Positions 1 through 5,067 of a stretch of DNA of 5,067 nt are shown here, one piece after another. Within the stretch, counting starts at the first letter, position 1. Each line of letters starts with the position of its first letter. Under the pieces are notes generated by a model. It was not told the origin of the DNA. It worked only from the letters and a program-made list of their open reading frames with translations, and did not search any database. The position numbers were made by a program, and so were the translations under genes. The stretch comes from an uncultured Dorea sp. (GTDB lineage: Bacteria > Bacillota > Clostridia > Lachnospirales > Lachnospiraceae), in the NCBI GenBank assembly GCA_910579335.1, contig CAJTUQ010000023.1, positions 12,004 to 17,070 of the forward strand, in the 5' to 3' direction.

Positions 1-382
1 TAAAGCGGATGATTCCCGCTATCTCCACAGAGGGAAGATGAATTGGGAGAACGCTGCGAAGGCAGATAATCCTGAAACGGTAGAGGGCAGGATGTTCCAG
101 AGCCTTGGAAGGCTTGAAAAAATCCGCAAGAGTGAAAAAGCGTTTGTCTCCTATGCGGATTCATGGACAATTGACACTTGGGATGCTGGCATTCTTGGAA
201 TGGGAAGGTATTATGACGGAGATAAGATTATCGGCCTGTTTAATTTCAGTGAATACGATCGTATTGCGTGGGTGAATGAGACGGACGGAATCTATGAGGA
301 TATTCTTACCGGACAAATCGTGCAGCCGGTGGCGCTGAACGTGCCGGCTTACGGTTTCTATTACTTGAAAAAAATCAATTAG
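1..382 (+). CDS. GH13 amylosucrase-like glycoside hydrolase, C-terminal fragment
   Basis: This is the last 126 codons of a gene whose 5' part lies left of the window; the open frame runs back to the edge (first full codon at base 2), so the internal ATG at 38 is not the start. The fragment begins with D-D-S-R-Y-L-H-R, which resembles the D-D-S-R-W-x-H-R segment late in the catalytic barrel of amylosucrases (GH13 subfamily 4). It continues with a helix containing L-G-R-L-E-K-I-R-K-S, then a small beta-sandwich with I-I-G-L-F-N-F-S-E-Y, close to the C-terminal domain of Neisseria amylosucrase (FGNFSEY), and ends with D-I-L-T-G-Q and a Y-G-F-Y-Y-L strand. Family members transfer or hydrolyse glucose from sucrose or alpha-glucans. 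The catalytic Asp and Glu residues are outside the window, so activity and specificity cannot be judged. A sucrose hydrolase or other GH13 alpha-glucosidase is possible. The TAG stop at 380-382 lies 51 nt before the next gene, with no terminator between them. Confidence 0.8.
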   Translation, partial: KADDSRYLHRGKMNWENAAKADNPETVEGRMFQSLGRLEKIRKSEKAFVSYADSWTIDTWDAGILGMGRYYDGDKIIGLFNFSEYDRIAWVNETDGIYEDILTGQIVQPVALNVPAYGFYYLKKIN

Positions 383-433
383 TGCAGCAGGAATGAAAAC
401 AGCAGCGACAGGAAAGGGAAGTTAAATAACTAT

Positions 434-1201
434 ATGTTGAAAAAAGAGTGGAAAGGTACAATTGAATTGAAAAATAAATTGAAAAAGATACTGCGGATTT
501 TCGTTTTTGCCGCTGCTTTGGGATTTTCCGTATTTATAGGAATCAATGGATTTGTGAAAGTATCGGCGGGAAAGCAAATCGTAACGATGGAAAAGCTTAA
601 GAAGGAGCAGGAGGAAAGCGAAAGTAAAGCAGAAAAAGCCAAAACAAAGAGTCGGTTTGACGCAGTGTTAGTATTAGGAGCGCAGGTGAAGCCGGACGGA
701 AGTTTAAGCAAGATGCTGAAGGAGCGTCTTGATACGGGGATATCTATATACAATGCAGGACTTACAGACCGCATGATTATGAGCGGCGATCACGGAAGAG
801 AGGATTATGATGAAGTAAACGCCATGAAGGACTATGCAGTCAGCCAAGGGGTGCCGTCTGAGTGCATATTTATGGATCATGCAGGATTTTCCACTTATGA
901 GAGCATGTATCGGGCAAAGAAGATTTTTGAGACAGACCGTCTTGTCGTGGTTACCCAGAAATATCATATGTACCGTGCGCTTTACGATGCAGGAGCTATG
1001 GGAATCGATGCCAAGGGAGTAACCTGTGATACAAAGGTGTATCGTGGAGATAAATACCGGAAGCTCAGGGAGGCGGTGGCAAGGGTTAAGGATGTAGGCT
1101 ATACAATCGCAAAACCCAAGCCGGCCTATCTTGGAGAAGTGATACCTGTAACAGGAAACGGAGATGTGACGAATGATAAACCTTCCGTATCACTCGACTA
1201 A
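434..1201 (+). CDS. SanA/YdcF-type DUF218 membrane-anchored protein
   Basis: This 255-residue protein has a basic N-terminus (KNKLKK), one membrane helix at about residues 19-41, a Lys/Glu-rich, probably coiled-coil stalk at about 53-73, and a DUF218 domain at about 75-212. The domain shows the family signatures: F-D-A-V-L-V-L-G-A at 75-83, the S-G-D-H loop at 117-120 followed by D-E-V-N-A-M at 126-131, H-A-G-F-S-T-Y-E-S at 149-157, and V-T-Q-K-Y-H-M-Y-R-A at 173-182. The arrangement predicts a type II protein with its domain outside the membrane. E. coli SanA, of this family, affects envelope barrier function and vancomycin exclusion, but the biochemical activity is not established. The C-terminal tail of about 40 residues is Pro/Gly/Asp-rich and looks unstructured. 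The annotated ATG has GGGAAG 12 nt upstream, a long spacing; a TTG at 467 is an alternative start. It may be cotranscribed with the GH13 gene, since the 51-nt gap (383-433) shows neither a terminator nor an obvious promoter. Confidence 0.87.
   Translation: MLKKEWKGTIELKNKLKKILRIFVFAAALGFSVFIGINGFVKVSAGKQIVTMEKLKKEQEESESKAEKAKTKSRFDAVLVLGAQVKPDGSLSKMLKERLDTGISIYNAGLTDRMIMSGDHGREDYDEVNAMKDYAVSQGVPSECIFMDHAGFSTYESMYRAKKIFETDRLVVVTQKYHMYRALYDAGAMGIDAKGVTCDTKVYRGDKYRKLREAVARVKDVGYTIAKPKPAYLGEVIPVTGNGDVTNDKPSVSLD
450..456 (+). promoter_or_regulatory. Possible alternative ribosome binding site for a TTG start at 467
   Basis: GGAAAGG lies inside the first codons of the DUF218 gene, 10 nt ahead of an in-frame TTG at 467-469. 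Starting there would drop 11 residues and give a protein beginning at the lysine-rich stretch just before the membrane helix, a more typical N-terminus for a type II membrane protein. The upstream ATG at 434 has a less well placed GGGAAG at 416-421. Sequence alone does not decide between them; I kept ATG as the default. Confidence 0.25.
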
Positions 1202-2230
1202 TTTTTTAAAGCTTTCCAATGACTGACCCATTGACATGCGGACGCGTGGAAGCAGGAGCGGATGATCGCCCGGCTTTGCGCGTCCGTATTCTGTCGTGAC
1301 GGCGCATTTAAAACCTGCGTCTTTTACTGCCTGCACGCAGTTGTCATTGTAATCGCCGTAGGGATAGGCAAAGGCATCGTTATTGCCGCCGATTTTAATG
1401 GACTTTTGTAAATCGGCGACTGCCTCGTCATGGTCCATAACGGGGAAGATACCCCCGTGCCCGATATTGCCGCCTCCGCGGTGCATATTGTAGGAGTGGG
1501 ACTGGAATGTCATGTATTCACTGGCGTATTTTTTCACTTTCTTTTTTCCGTCAATATTGCCGATGAGGAAAGAGGTGACAGGTACTTGATACTTTTCAAA
1601 GAGCGGTACCCCTAAGTCAAGAAAGCTATAAGCTCCATCGTCAAAAGTTAGCACGACGCTTTTTTCAGGGAGAAGCAGACTGCCCTCCACATATTTTTGC
1701 ACTTCCTCCCATGTGGGGAAATAATAGTCGTTTTCTGTCAGGTATTGAAGCTCTTCCTCCAGGGCGTGGACTTCAATAAAGTTACTGTTCAGCTTATCTT
1801 TAGGAGGATGATCTTTGTCATATACATAGTGGTACATGCAGATGGCAAGGCCGTTTGTCTTGTGGTTTTCTTCCGTCGCCGTATTTTGGGCCGTCTGAAT
1901 ATCCTTGTTTACAGAAGTCCCGGCAGTACCGGCATCTTCTTCTTCCTGCTGACTGTTGGCATCCTCCTGGGGAATCTGTTCCTCCTGTACGGTCTGCGTT
2001 GCATCTTCTGCTGATTTTGTACTGCTCTCGGTCTCTGCCGGTTCGGTATCGCTCCCGGTCTGTGCCGCTGTTTTTGCTTCCTGAGCTTTTTGGGCATCGT
2101 CCTCCCTTTTCTGCTTGATAAAAATACCGCCTAATACGGCAAGGAGAAGGATGAGCACAACGAGCATCATTCGGCTGATGCGTCTGTATCTGTGCTTTTT
2201 CGGACTGATATAAGCTCTTTTATGTTTCAT
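1190..2230 (-). CDS. Membrane-anchored CE4 polysaccharide deacetylase, PgaB/IcaB-like active site
   Basis: This 346-residue protein has a strongly basic N-terminus (about 1-20), one membrane helix at about 21-38, and a long low-complexity linker at about 41-126 rich in Glu, Gln, Thr, Ser and Ala. A NodB/CE4 domain follows from about 127. It opens with A-I-C-M-Y-H-Y-V. Motif 1 is T-F-D-D-G at 195-199 (D197 the likely base, D198 a metal ligand). Motif 2 is S-H-S-Y-N-M-H at 244-250 (H245 and H250 metal ligands). Motif 3 is F-A-Y-P-Y-G-D at 287-293, then D-A-G-F-K at 304-308 and L-P-R-V at 327-330. Such enzymes remove N- or O-acetyl groups from peptidoglycan, poly-N-acetylglucosamine or other glycans outside the membrane. 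The His spacing (i, i+5) and Ala in place of the usual motif 3 Arg resemble PgaB/IcaB-type deacetylases, but no biosynthetic partners are nearby, so the substrate is open. GAGGAG at 2237-2242, 6 nt before the ATG, supports the start. The 3' end overlaps the convergent DUF218 gene by 12 nt. Confidence 0.92.
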   Translation of the reverse strand: MKHKRAYISPKKHRYRRISRMMLVVLILLLAVLGGIFIKQKREDDAQKAQEAKTAAQTGSDTEPAETESSTKSAEDATQTVQEEQIPQEDANSQQEEEDAGTAGTSVNKDIQTAQNTATEENHKTNGLAICMYHYVYDKDHPPKDKLNSNFIEVHALEEELQYLTENDYYFPTWEEVQKYVEGSLLLPEKSVVLTFDDGAYSFLDLGVPLFEKYQVPVTSFLIGNIDGKKKVKKYASEYMTFQSHSYNMHRGGGNIGHGGIFPVMDHDEAVADLQKSIKIGGNNDAFAYPYGDYNDNCVQAVKDAGFKCAVTTEYGRAKPGDHPLLLPRVRMSMGQSLESFKKLVE

Positions 2231-2257
2231 GGCATGCTCCTCTTTCAGAAATGATTT

Positions 2258-2280
2258 GTGCCGGAAACCACTTCCGGCAC
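2258..2280 (-). repeat. Perfect 9-bp inverted repeat in the deacetylase leader
   Basis: GTGCCGGAA (2258-2266) and TTCCGGCAC (2272-2280) are exact reverse complements separated by a 5-nt loop. Flanking AATGAT (2250-2255) and ATCATT (2285-2290) could extend the stem across an asymmetric internal loop. The repeat lies just after the predicted start of the deacetylase transcript and 15 nt upstream of its ribosome binding site. No U-run follows on either strand, so it is not a typical intrinsic terminator. It could be a 5' stem-loop that stabilises the mRNA, or an operator. The structure is seen directly; the role is inferred. Confidence 0.7.
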
Positions 2281-2287
2281 CAACATC

Positions 2288-2296
2288 ATTATAGCA
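2288..2296 (-). promoter_or_regulatory. Extended -10 promoter for the polysaccharide deacetylase gene
   Basis: Read on the minus strand this is TGCTATAAT: a consensus TATAAT (2293-2288) with the TGn extension. The expected +1 is a G at about 2281, giving a leader of about 50 nt before the ATG at 2230. The -35 region at 17-18 bp spacing (about 2311-2317) matches TTGACA poorly, which is common where an extended -10 is present. It implies the deacetylase is transcribed by the housekeeping sigma factor independently of the dehydrogenase operon. Confidence 0.68.
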
Positions 2297-2303
2297 TATT
2301 AAG

Positions 2304-2320
2304 CAGGCGCCTTACACCTG
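2304..2320 (-). terminator. Weak hairpin downstream of the aldehyde dehydrogenase gene
   Basis: On the minus strand the RNA can pair CAGGUG with CGCCUG (one G-U pair) around a 5-nt loop, starting 24 nt after the aldehyde dehydrogenase stop codon. The sequence after it, CUUAAUAUGC, is only modestly U-rich, so termination would be inefficient. It sits in the -35 region of the deacetylase promoter. It could attenuate read-through from the dehydrogenase operon, or have no function. Confidence 0.25.
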
Positions 2321-2343
2321 AAAGCGTTACGGTTTCCTTACAT

Positions 2344-3723
2344 TTACTTTAAGAAAATGTGAATCAGACGGTTGTTAATCTTCCGGTACGGCTGGTAGCG
2401 CATAGGAAGGTCCAGCCATGTCTTTTTGTCCACAATACTCTTATAGTGGGAAAAGGTATCAAATCCGGTTTTCCCGTGGTAGGAGCCCATGCCGCTTGCT
2501 CCAAATCCGCCAAATCCCATTTCGCTTGTAGCCAGATGGATAATTGTGTCGTTAATGCATCCGCCGCCGAATCCGCACAGGGAGGTCACTTTTTTAACGG
2601 CGTTTTTGTCGGAAGTGAACAAGTAAAGTGCCAGCGGGTGAGGCATGGAGTTGATATTTGCAATTACTTCGTCCAGAGTGTCATACACAAGCACCGGCAT
2701 GACAGGACCGAAGATTTCCTCCTGCATGATGGCGTCGCTAAAGGTCACTCTGTCCATTACGGTGGGCTCGATTCGAAGAGTCTGACGGTCGAAGCCGCCT
2801 CCGCATACGATTTTGGATTCATCCATCAGTCCGAGGATTCTGTCAAAATGTTTTTCGTTGATGATTTTTCCATAATTTTTATTGTCCAGAGGATGAGCGC
2901 CAAACTGCTTCTTTATCTGCTGTTTTATGGCCGCTGCAAGTTTATCCTTTATCGTGCGGTCGCAGTAAATATAGTCCGGTGCAACGCAGGTCTGTCCGCA
3001 GTTTAAATATTTCCCGAAGACGATTCTTTTTGCAGCCAGCTTTATGTTGGCGCTTTTGTCTACGATACACGGACTTTTTCCGCCAAGCTCAAGCGTGACA
3101 GGGGTCAGGTGTTCGGAAGCTTTTCGCATCACTTCTCTGCCGACGGACTGGCTTCCGGTAAAGAAAATGTAGTCAAAATGTTGATTTAGCAGGCAGGTGT
3201 TCTCGGCGCGCCCGCCGGTAACAACAGATACATATTCCCTGCTGAAGCACTCTTCAATAATCTTTTCTATCATCCTGCTTGTGTGCGGCGAGTAGGCGCT
3301 GGGTTTCACAATTGCCGTATTCCCGGCGGCAATGGCGTCGGCCAGAGGTTCCATTGTCAGCATAAACGGGTAATTCCAAGGGCTCATAATGAGTACGACC
3401 CCGTAGGGAGAGGGCTTTTTATAGCTTCGTGAATGGAACTGTGCAAGCGGGGTTGGAACGGTTTTTTCTTTTGAAAAAGAAAAGGTGTGCTTTATCATAT
3501 AAGATAGTTCGCTTAAAGTCATTCCCGTTTCGCACATGTAGCTCTCAAAATCGCTTTTTCCCAAATCTTTTTTAAGAGCTTCGTGTATTTCGGACTCATA
3601 TTTTATAATACATGCCTTGAGTTTTTGTAAAGCATTAAGCCTTGCTTCCACCGGCAGGGTAGCTCCTGTTCGGAAATACCTGCGCTGCGTAAGGACAAGC
3701 TCTTTAATATCATTTGCATTCAT
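2344..3723 (-). CDS. ALDH3-type aldehyde dehydrogenase
   Basis: This 459-residue NAD(P)-dependent enzyme oxidises an aldehyde to the carboxylic acid and is probably cytosolic. The family landmarks are in order: S-P-W-N-Y-P-F at 114-120 (N117 for the oxyanion hole), K140-P-S in the cofactor site, F-T-G-S at 188-191, L-E-L-G-G at 211-215 (E212, general base), G-Q-T-C at 243-246 (C246, nucleophile), and E-E-I-F-G-P at 335-340. N117, E212 and C246 are spaced as in rat class 3 ALDH (N114, E209, C243), and the length of about 450-460, short N-terminus and L-P-x-R-Y-Q-P-Y-like C-terminal segment also fit ALDH3 (fatty/aromatic aldehyde dehydrogenase, YwdH-like) rather than the longer acylating or betaine types. 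Substrate is unknown; medium-chain or aromatic aldehydes are typical of the class. It follows the alcohol dehydrogenase by 19 nt and has an excellent ribosome binding site, so the two are almost surely one transcript. Confidence 0.95.
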   Translation of the reverse strand: MNANDIKELVLTQRRYFRTGATLPVEARLNALQKLKACIIKYESEIHEALKKDLGKSDFESYMCETGMTLSELSYMIKHTFSFSKEKTVPTPLAQFHSRSYKKPSPYGVVLIMSPWNYPFMLTMEPLADAIAAGNTAIVKPSAYSPHTSRMIEKIIEECFSREYVSVVTGGRAENTCLLNQHFDYIFFTGSQSVGREVMRKASEHLTPVTLELGGKSPCIVDKSANIKLAAKRIVFGKYLNCGQTCVAPDYIYCDRTIKDKLAAAIKQQIKKQFGAHPLDNKNYGKIINEKHFDRILGLMDESKIVCGGGFDRQTLRIEPTVMDRVTFSDAIMQEEIFGPVMPVLVYDTLDEVIANINSMPHPLALYLFTSDKNAVKKVTSLCGFGGGCINDTIIHLATSEMGFGGFGASGMGSYHGKTGFDTFSHYKSIVDKKTWLDLPMRYQPYRKINNRLIHIFLK

Positions 3724-3730
3724 AGACGGG

Positions 3731-3738
3731 ACCTCCTT
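3731..3738 (-). promoter_or_regulatory. Near-perfect Shine-Dalgarno of the aldehyde dehydrogenase
   Basis: AAGGAGGT on the minus strand lies 7 nt before the ATG at 3723 and fixes that start. It falls in the 19-nt gap after the alcohol dehydrogenase stop (3745-3743), so it is placed both for independent strong initiation and for reinitiation by ribosomes ending the upstream gene. Confidence 0.85.
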
Positions 3739-3742
3739 TTTA

Positions 3743-4978
3743 TCATTGTTCCTGCGGCCGGTTTAAATCTCCTGCTGTATCATCCATCAGCTGATAGTAA
3801 AATGTCTCAAGCTCTGATTTATCCATTAGGACTGGCACTGGGTAGAGCGGATTTGCTTCTTTGTCGGCATAATGTGCAAGCTTTGGAATATCTACGTCCT
3901 GAATCTCCGGTATGTGGATTCCGATGTTAAAGCGCTGCTTCATATCTTTAATTGCCTGTATAAATGCGGACGCAGATTCACCGACAGGGGTTTCAGGAGT
4001 GGAAATGCCTGCCCCAACAGCTAGTTTGTGCAGTTTTTTGTGTATGCGGCTTCCGTAGGATTCCAGAACGAGAGGGAGGATTACCGCATTAGCAAGACCG
4101 TGCGGGACATTGTACTCTCCGCCGAGGGAGTGTGCAATGGCATGGACGTAGCCGACATAGGATTTCGTGAATGCGCAGCCCGCATAGAAGGAGGCGTGAA
4201 GCATATTTCTTCTGGCATCCACATTTTTGCCGTCATTGTATACGATATCAATATTATCAAAGATAAGACGCACCGCTAAAAGAGCATTCTGCCTGGTACC
4301 GTAGGTTGTGGAATTTCCGATAAAGGCTTCCACGGCATGAGTCAGGGCATCCATTCCGGTGGAGGCTGTAATTGATGGCGGAAGACTTACGGTTACTTTT
4401 GGGTCGAGTACGGCATATCTTGGAATCAGGGGGAAGTCATTAATGGCATATTTGTGTCTCGTCTTGGCATCAGTGATGACTGCGGCGAGGGTCGTCTCGC
4501 TTCCGGTTCCGGCAGTGGTGGGGATTGCGATGAGAAGAGGAAGCCTTTTTCGTACTTTCAGGATTCCTTTCATCTTGGAGAGAGGCTGCTTTGGCTTTGC
4601 AGCTCTTGCTCCTACGGCCTTTGCGCAGTCCATACTGGAGCCGCCTCCAAATCCGATAATGGCAGTGCAGCCGTTTTCACGGTAAATGTCGAGAGCCTCG
4701 GCGACATTTTCCGTAGTCGGATTGGCAACCGTTTTGTCATAGATAAAATAGGGGATGTCATTATCGGTCAATACTTTTTCGAGTCTTCTTGTCAGTCCCA
4801 GTTTACGGATACCGGCGTCCGTAATAATAAGTACGCTGCCGCACTTCTTCTTTTTTAAAACATCAGGGATTCCTTTGACGCTTCCGATAATATCAGGCGT
4901 CCGGTAAGGTAAAAAAGGAAGTGCGATTTTAAATGCAGTCTGAAAAGTCCTGCAGTAGATTTTTCTAATACCTTTCAT
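3743..4978 (-). CDS. Iron-containing (group III) alcohol dehydrogenase
   Basis: This 411-residue enzyme interconverts an alcohol and its aldehyde or ketone with NAD(P)(H) and a divalent metal, usually Fe2+. The N-terminal half carries the cofactor fold: I-T-D-A-G at 52-56, G-G-G-S-S-M-D at 111-117, and T-A-G-T-G-S-E at 155-161. The C-terminal half has the metal site: D210 and H214 in M-D-A-L-T-H-A-V-E, H279, and H293 in P-H-G-L-A-N-A. H283 corresponds to the catalytic His next to the metal (H267 in E. coli FucO, whose ligands are D196, H200, H263 and H277 with matching spacing). D54 aligns with the Asp that favours NAD over NADP in FucO, so NADH use is a reasonable guess. It is longer than FucO (about 383 residues), with an N-terminal extension of about 25 residues that is hydrophobic and basic. 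GAGAGGA at 4986-4992 sits 7 nt before the ATG. The gene lies 20 nt after the truncated upstream gene and 19 nt before the aldehyde dehydrogenase. The alcohol substrate is not predictable. Confidence 0.95.
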   Translation of the reverse strand: MKGIRKIYCRTFQTAFKIALPFLPYRTPDIIGSVKGIPDVLKKKKCGSVLIITDAGIRKLGLTRRLEKVLTDNDIPYFIYDKTVANPTTENVAEALDIYRENGCTAIIGFGGGSSMDCAKAVGARAAKPKQPLSKMKGILKVRKRLPLLIAIPTTAGTGSETTLAAVITDAKTRHKYAINDFPLIPRYAVLDPKVTVSLPPSITASTGMDALTHAVEAFIGNSTTYGTRQNALLAVRLIFDNIDIVYNDGKNVDARRNMLHASFYAGCAFTKSYVGYVHAIAHSLGGEYNVPHGLANAVILPLVLESYGSRIHKKLHKLAVGAGISTPETPVGESASAFIQAIKDMKQRFNIGIHIPEIQDVDIPKLAHYADKEANPLYPVPVLMDKSELETFYYQLMDDTAGDLNRPQEQ

Positions 4979-4998
4979 GTTGATATCCTCTCTTTAAT

Positions 4999-5067
4999 TT
5001 ATTGTTTTGCAGCCTTTACGTCTTTTGTTTCAAGACTCTTGCAGACCTTTTCCAAGTTGTCGGCGAT
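4999..5067 (-). CDS. C-terminal fragment of an unidentified protein, first visible gene of the dehydrogenase operon
   Basis: An open frame enters from the right edge and gives 22 codons before a TAA stop at 5001-4999. It reads I-A-D-N-L-E-K-V-C-K-S-L-E, then a Lys/Ala-rich tail ending A-A-K-Q. The first half would form an amphipathic helix and the tail is polar, as expected at a protein's C-terminus. The stop is 20 nt before the alcohol dehydrogenase ATG on the same strand, with the dehydrogenase ribosome binding site in the gap and no hairpin, so cotranscription is likely. The frame is short and its reality rests on position, stop placement and sensible composition. I do not recognise the family. 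Confidence 0.6.
   Translation of the reverse strand: MADNLEKVCKSLETKDVKAAKQ

Noticed and set aside
430..967. Minus-strand open frames opposite the DUF218 gene, one with a signal-peptide-like hydrophobic stretch
   Set aside because: The hydrophobic stretch is the antisense reading of the real gene's codons; the plus-strand frame has the full DUF218 motif set.
1116..1134. Short hairpin CCAAG/CTTGG that, on the minus strand, is followed by GTTTT and might end deacetylase transcription
   Set aside because: Only 5 bp with a 9-nt loop and four U residues, inside the DUF218 coding region; too weak to call.
1139..1207. Possible terminator for the DUF218 gene: GTGATAC (1139-1145) pairing with GTATCAC (1187-1193), followed by T6 at 1202-1207
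   Set aside because: The loop exceeds 40 nt and the T-run starts 8 nt after the stem, so it does not fit an intrinsic terminator well; it lies in coding sequence of both convergent genes.
2359..3006. Long open frame (215 codons) on the plus strand opposite the aldehyde dehydrogenase
   Set aside because: It lies wholly antisense to a gene with all ALDH catalytic motifs, its product has no recognisable domain and it has no good ribosome binding site; it is a by-product of the codon bias of the true gene.
3464..3483. Perfect 9-bp A/T-rich inverted repeat TTTTCTTTT / AAAAGAAAA with a 2-nt spacer
   Set aside because: It is inside the aldehyde dehydrogenase gene and arises from Phe/Ser/Lys/Glu codons; the 2-nt loop cannot form a hairpin without opening base pairs, and the reading frame is intact.
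4359..4858. Two overlapping plus-strand open frames opposite the iron alcohol dehydrogenase
   Set aside because: Both are antisense to the well-supported dehydrogenase, overlap each other in different frames, and their translations show no family features.

Overview
The window looks like ordinary chromosomal sequence of a low-to-moderate-GC Firmicute, most likely a gut-type Clostridia/Lachnospiraceae member. That assignment is inferred from three things: strong AGGAGG-type ribosome binding sites, the kinds of proteins encoded, and a fermentative alcohol/aldehyde dehydrogenase pair. There is no rRNA or tRNA gene, CRISPR array, insertion sequence or phage gene. It holds four complete genes and two fragments cut by the window edges.

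Layout. The left part reads rightward (+). It starts with the C-terminal 126 residues of a GH13 amylosucrase-like glucan/sucrose enzyme (1-382). After a 51-nt gap comes a membrane-anchored SanA/YdcF-type DUF218 protein (434-1201). The rest reads leftward (-). A membrane-anchored CE4 polysaccharide deacetylase (1190-2230) converges on the DUF218 gene and overlaps its 3' end by 12 nt. Further right is a tight leftward operon: the last 22 codons of an unidentified gene (4999-5067), then an iron-dependent alcohol dehydrogenase (3743-4978), then an ALDH3-type aldehyde dehydrogenase (2344-3723), with gaps of only 20 and 19 nt. The 113-nt gap between the aldehyde dehydrogenase and the deacetylase is the only real intergenic region. 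It carries a convincing extended -10 promoter for the deacetylase, a perfect 9-bp inverted repeat at the predicted transcript start, and a weaker hairpin that may end or attenuate the upstream operon.

Function. The two dehydrogenases together could interconvert an alcohol, its aldehyde and the carboxylic acid with nicotinamide cofactors, as a redox-balancing or aldehyde-detoxifying unit; the substrate cannot be read from sequence. The DUF218 protein and the deacetylase are both predicted type II membrane proteins with extracytoplasmic domains, so that pair points to the cell envelope. The GH13 fragment belongs to sugar or glucan metabolism and has no evident link to the rest.

I found no clear case for a previously undescribed system. 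The observations most worth a second look are the promoter and hairpin arrangement ahead of the deacetylase, the 3' overlap of the two envelope genes without a clear terminator, the PgaB-like active-site spacing of the deacetylase, and the identity of the truncated first gene of the dehydrogenase operon.
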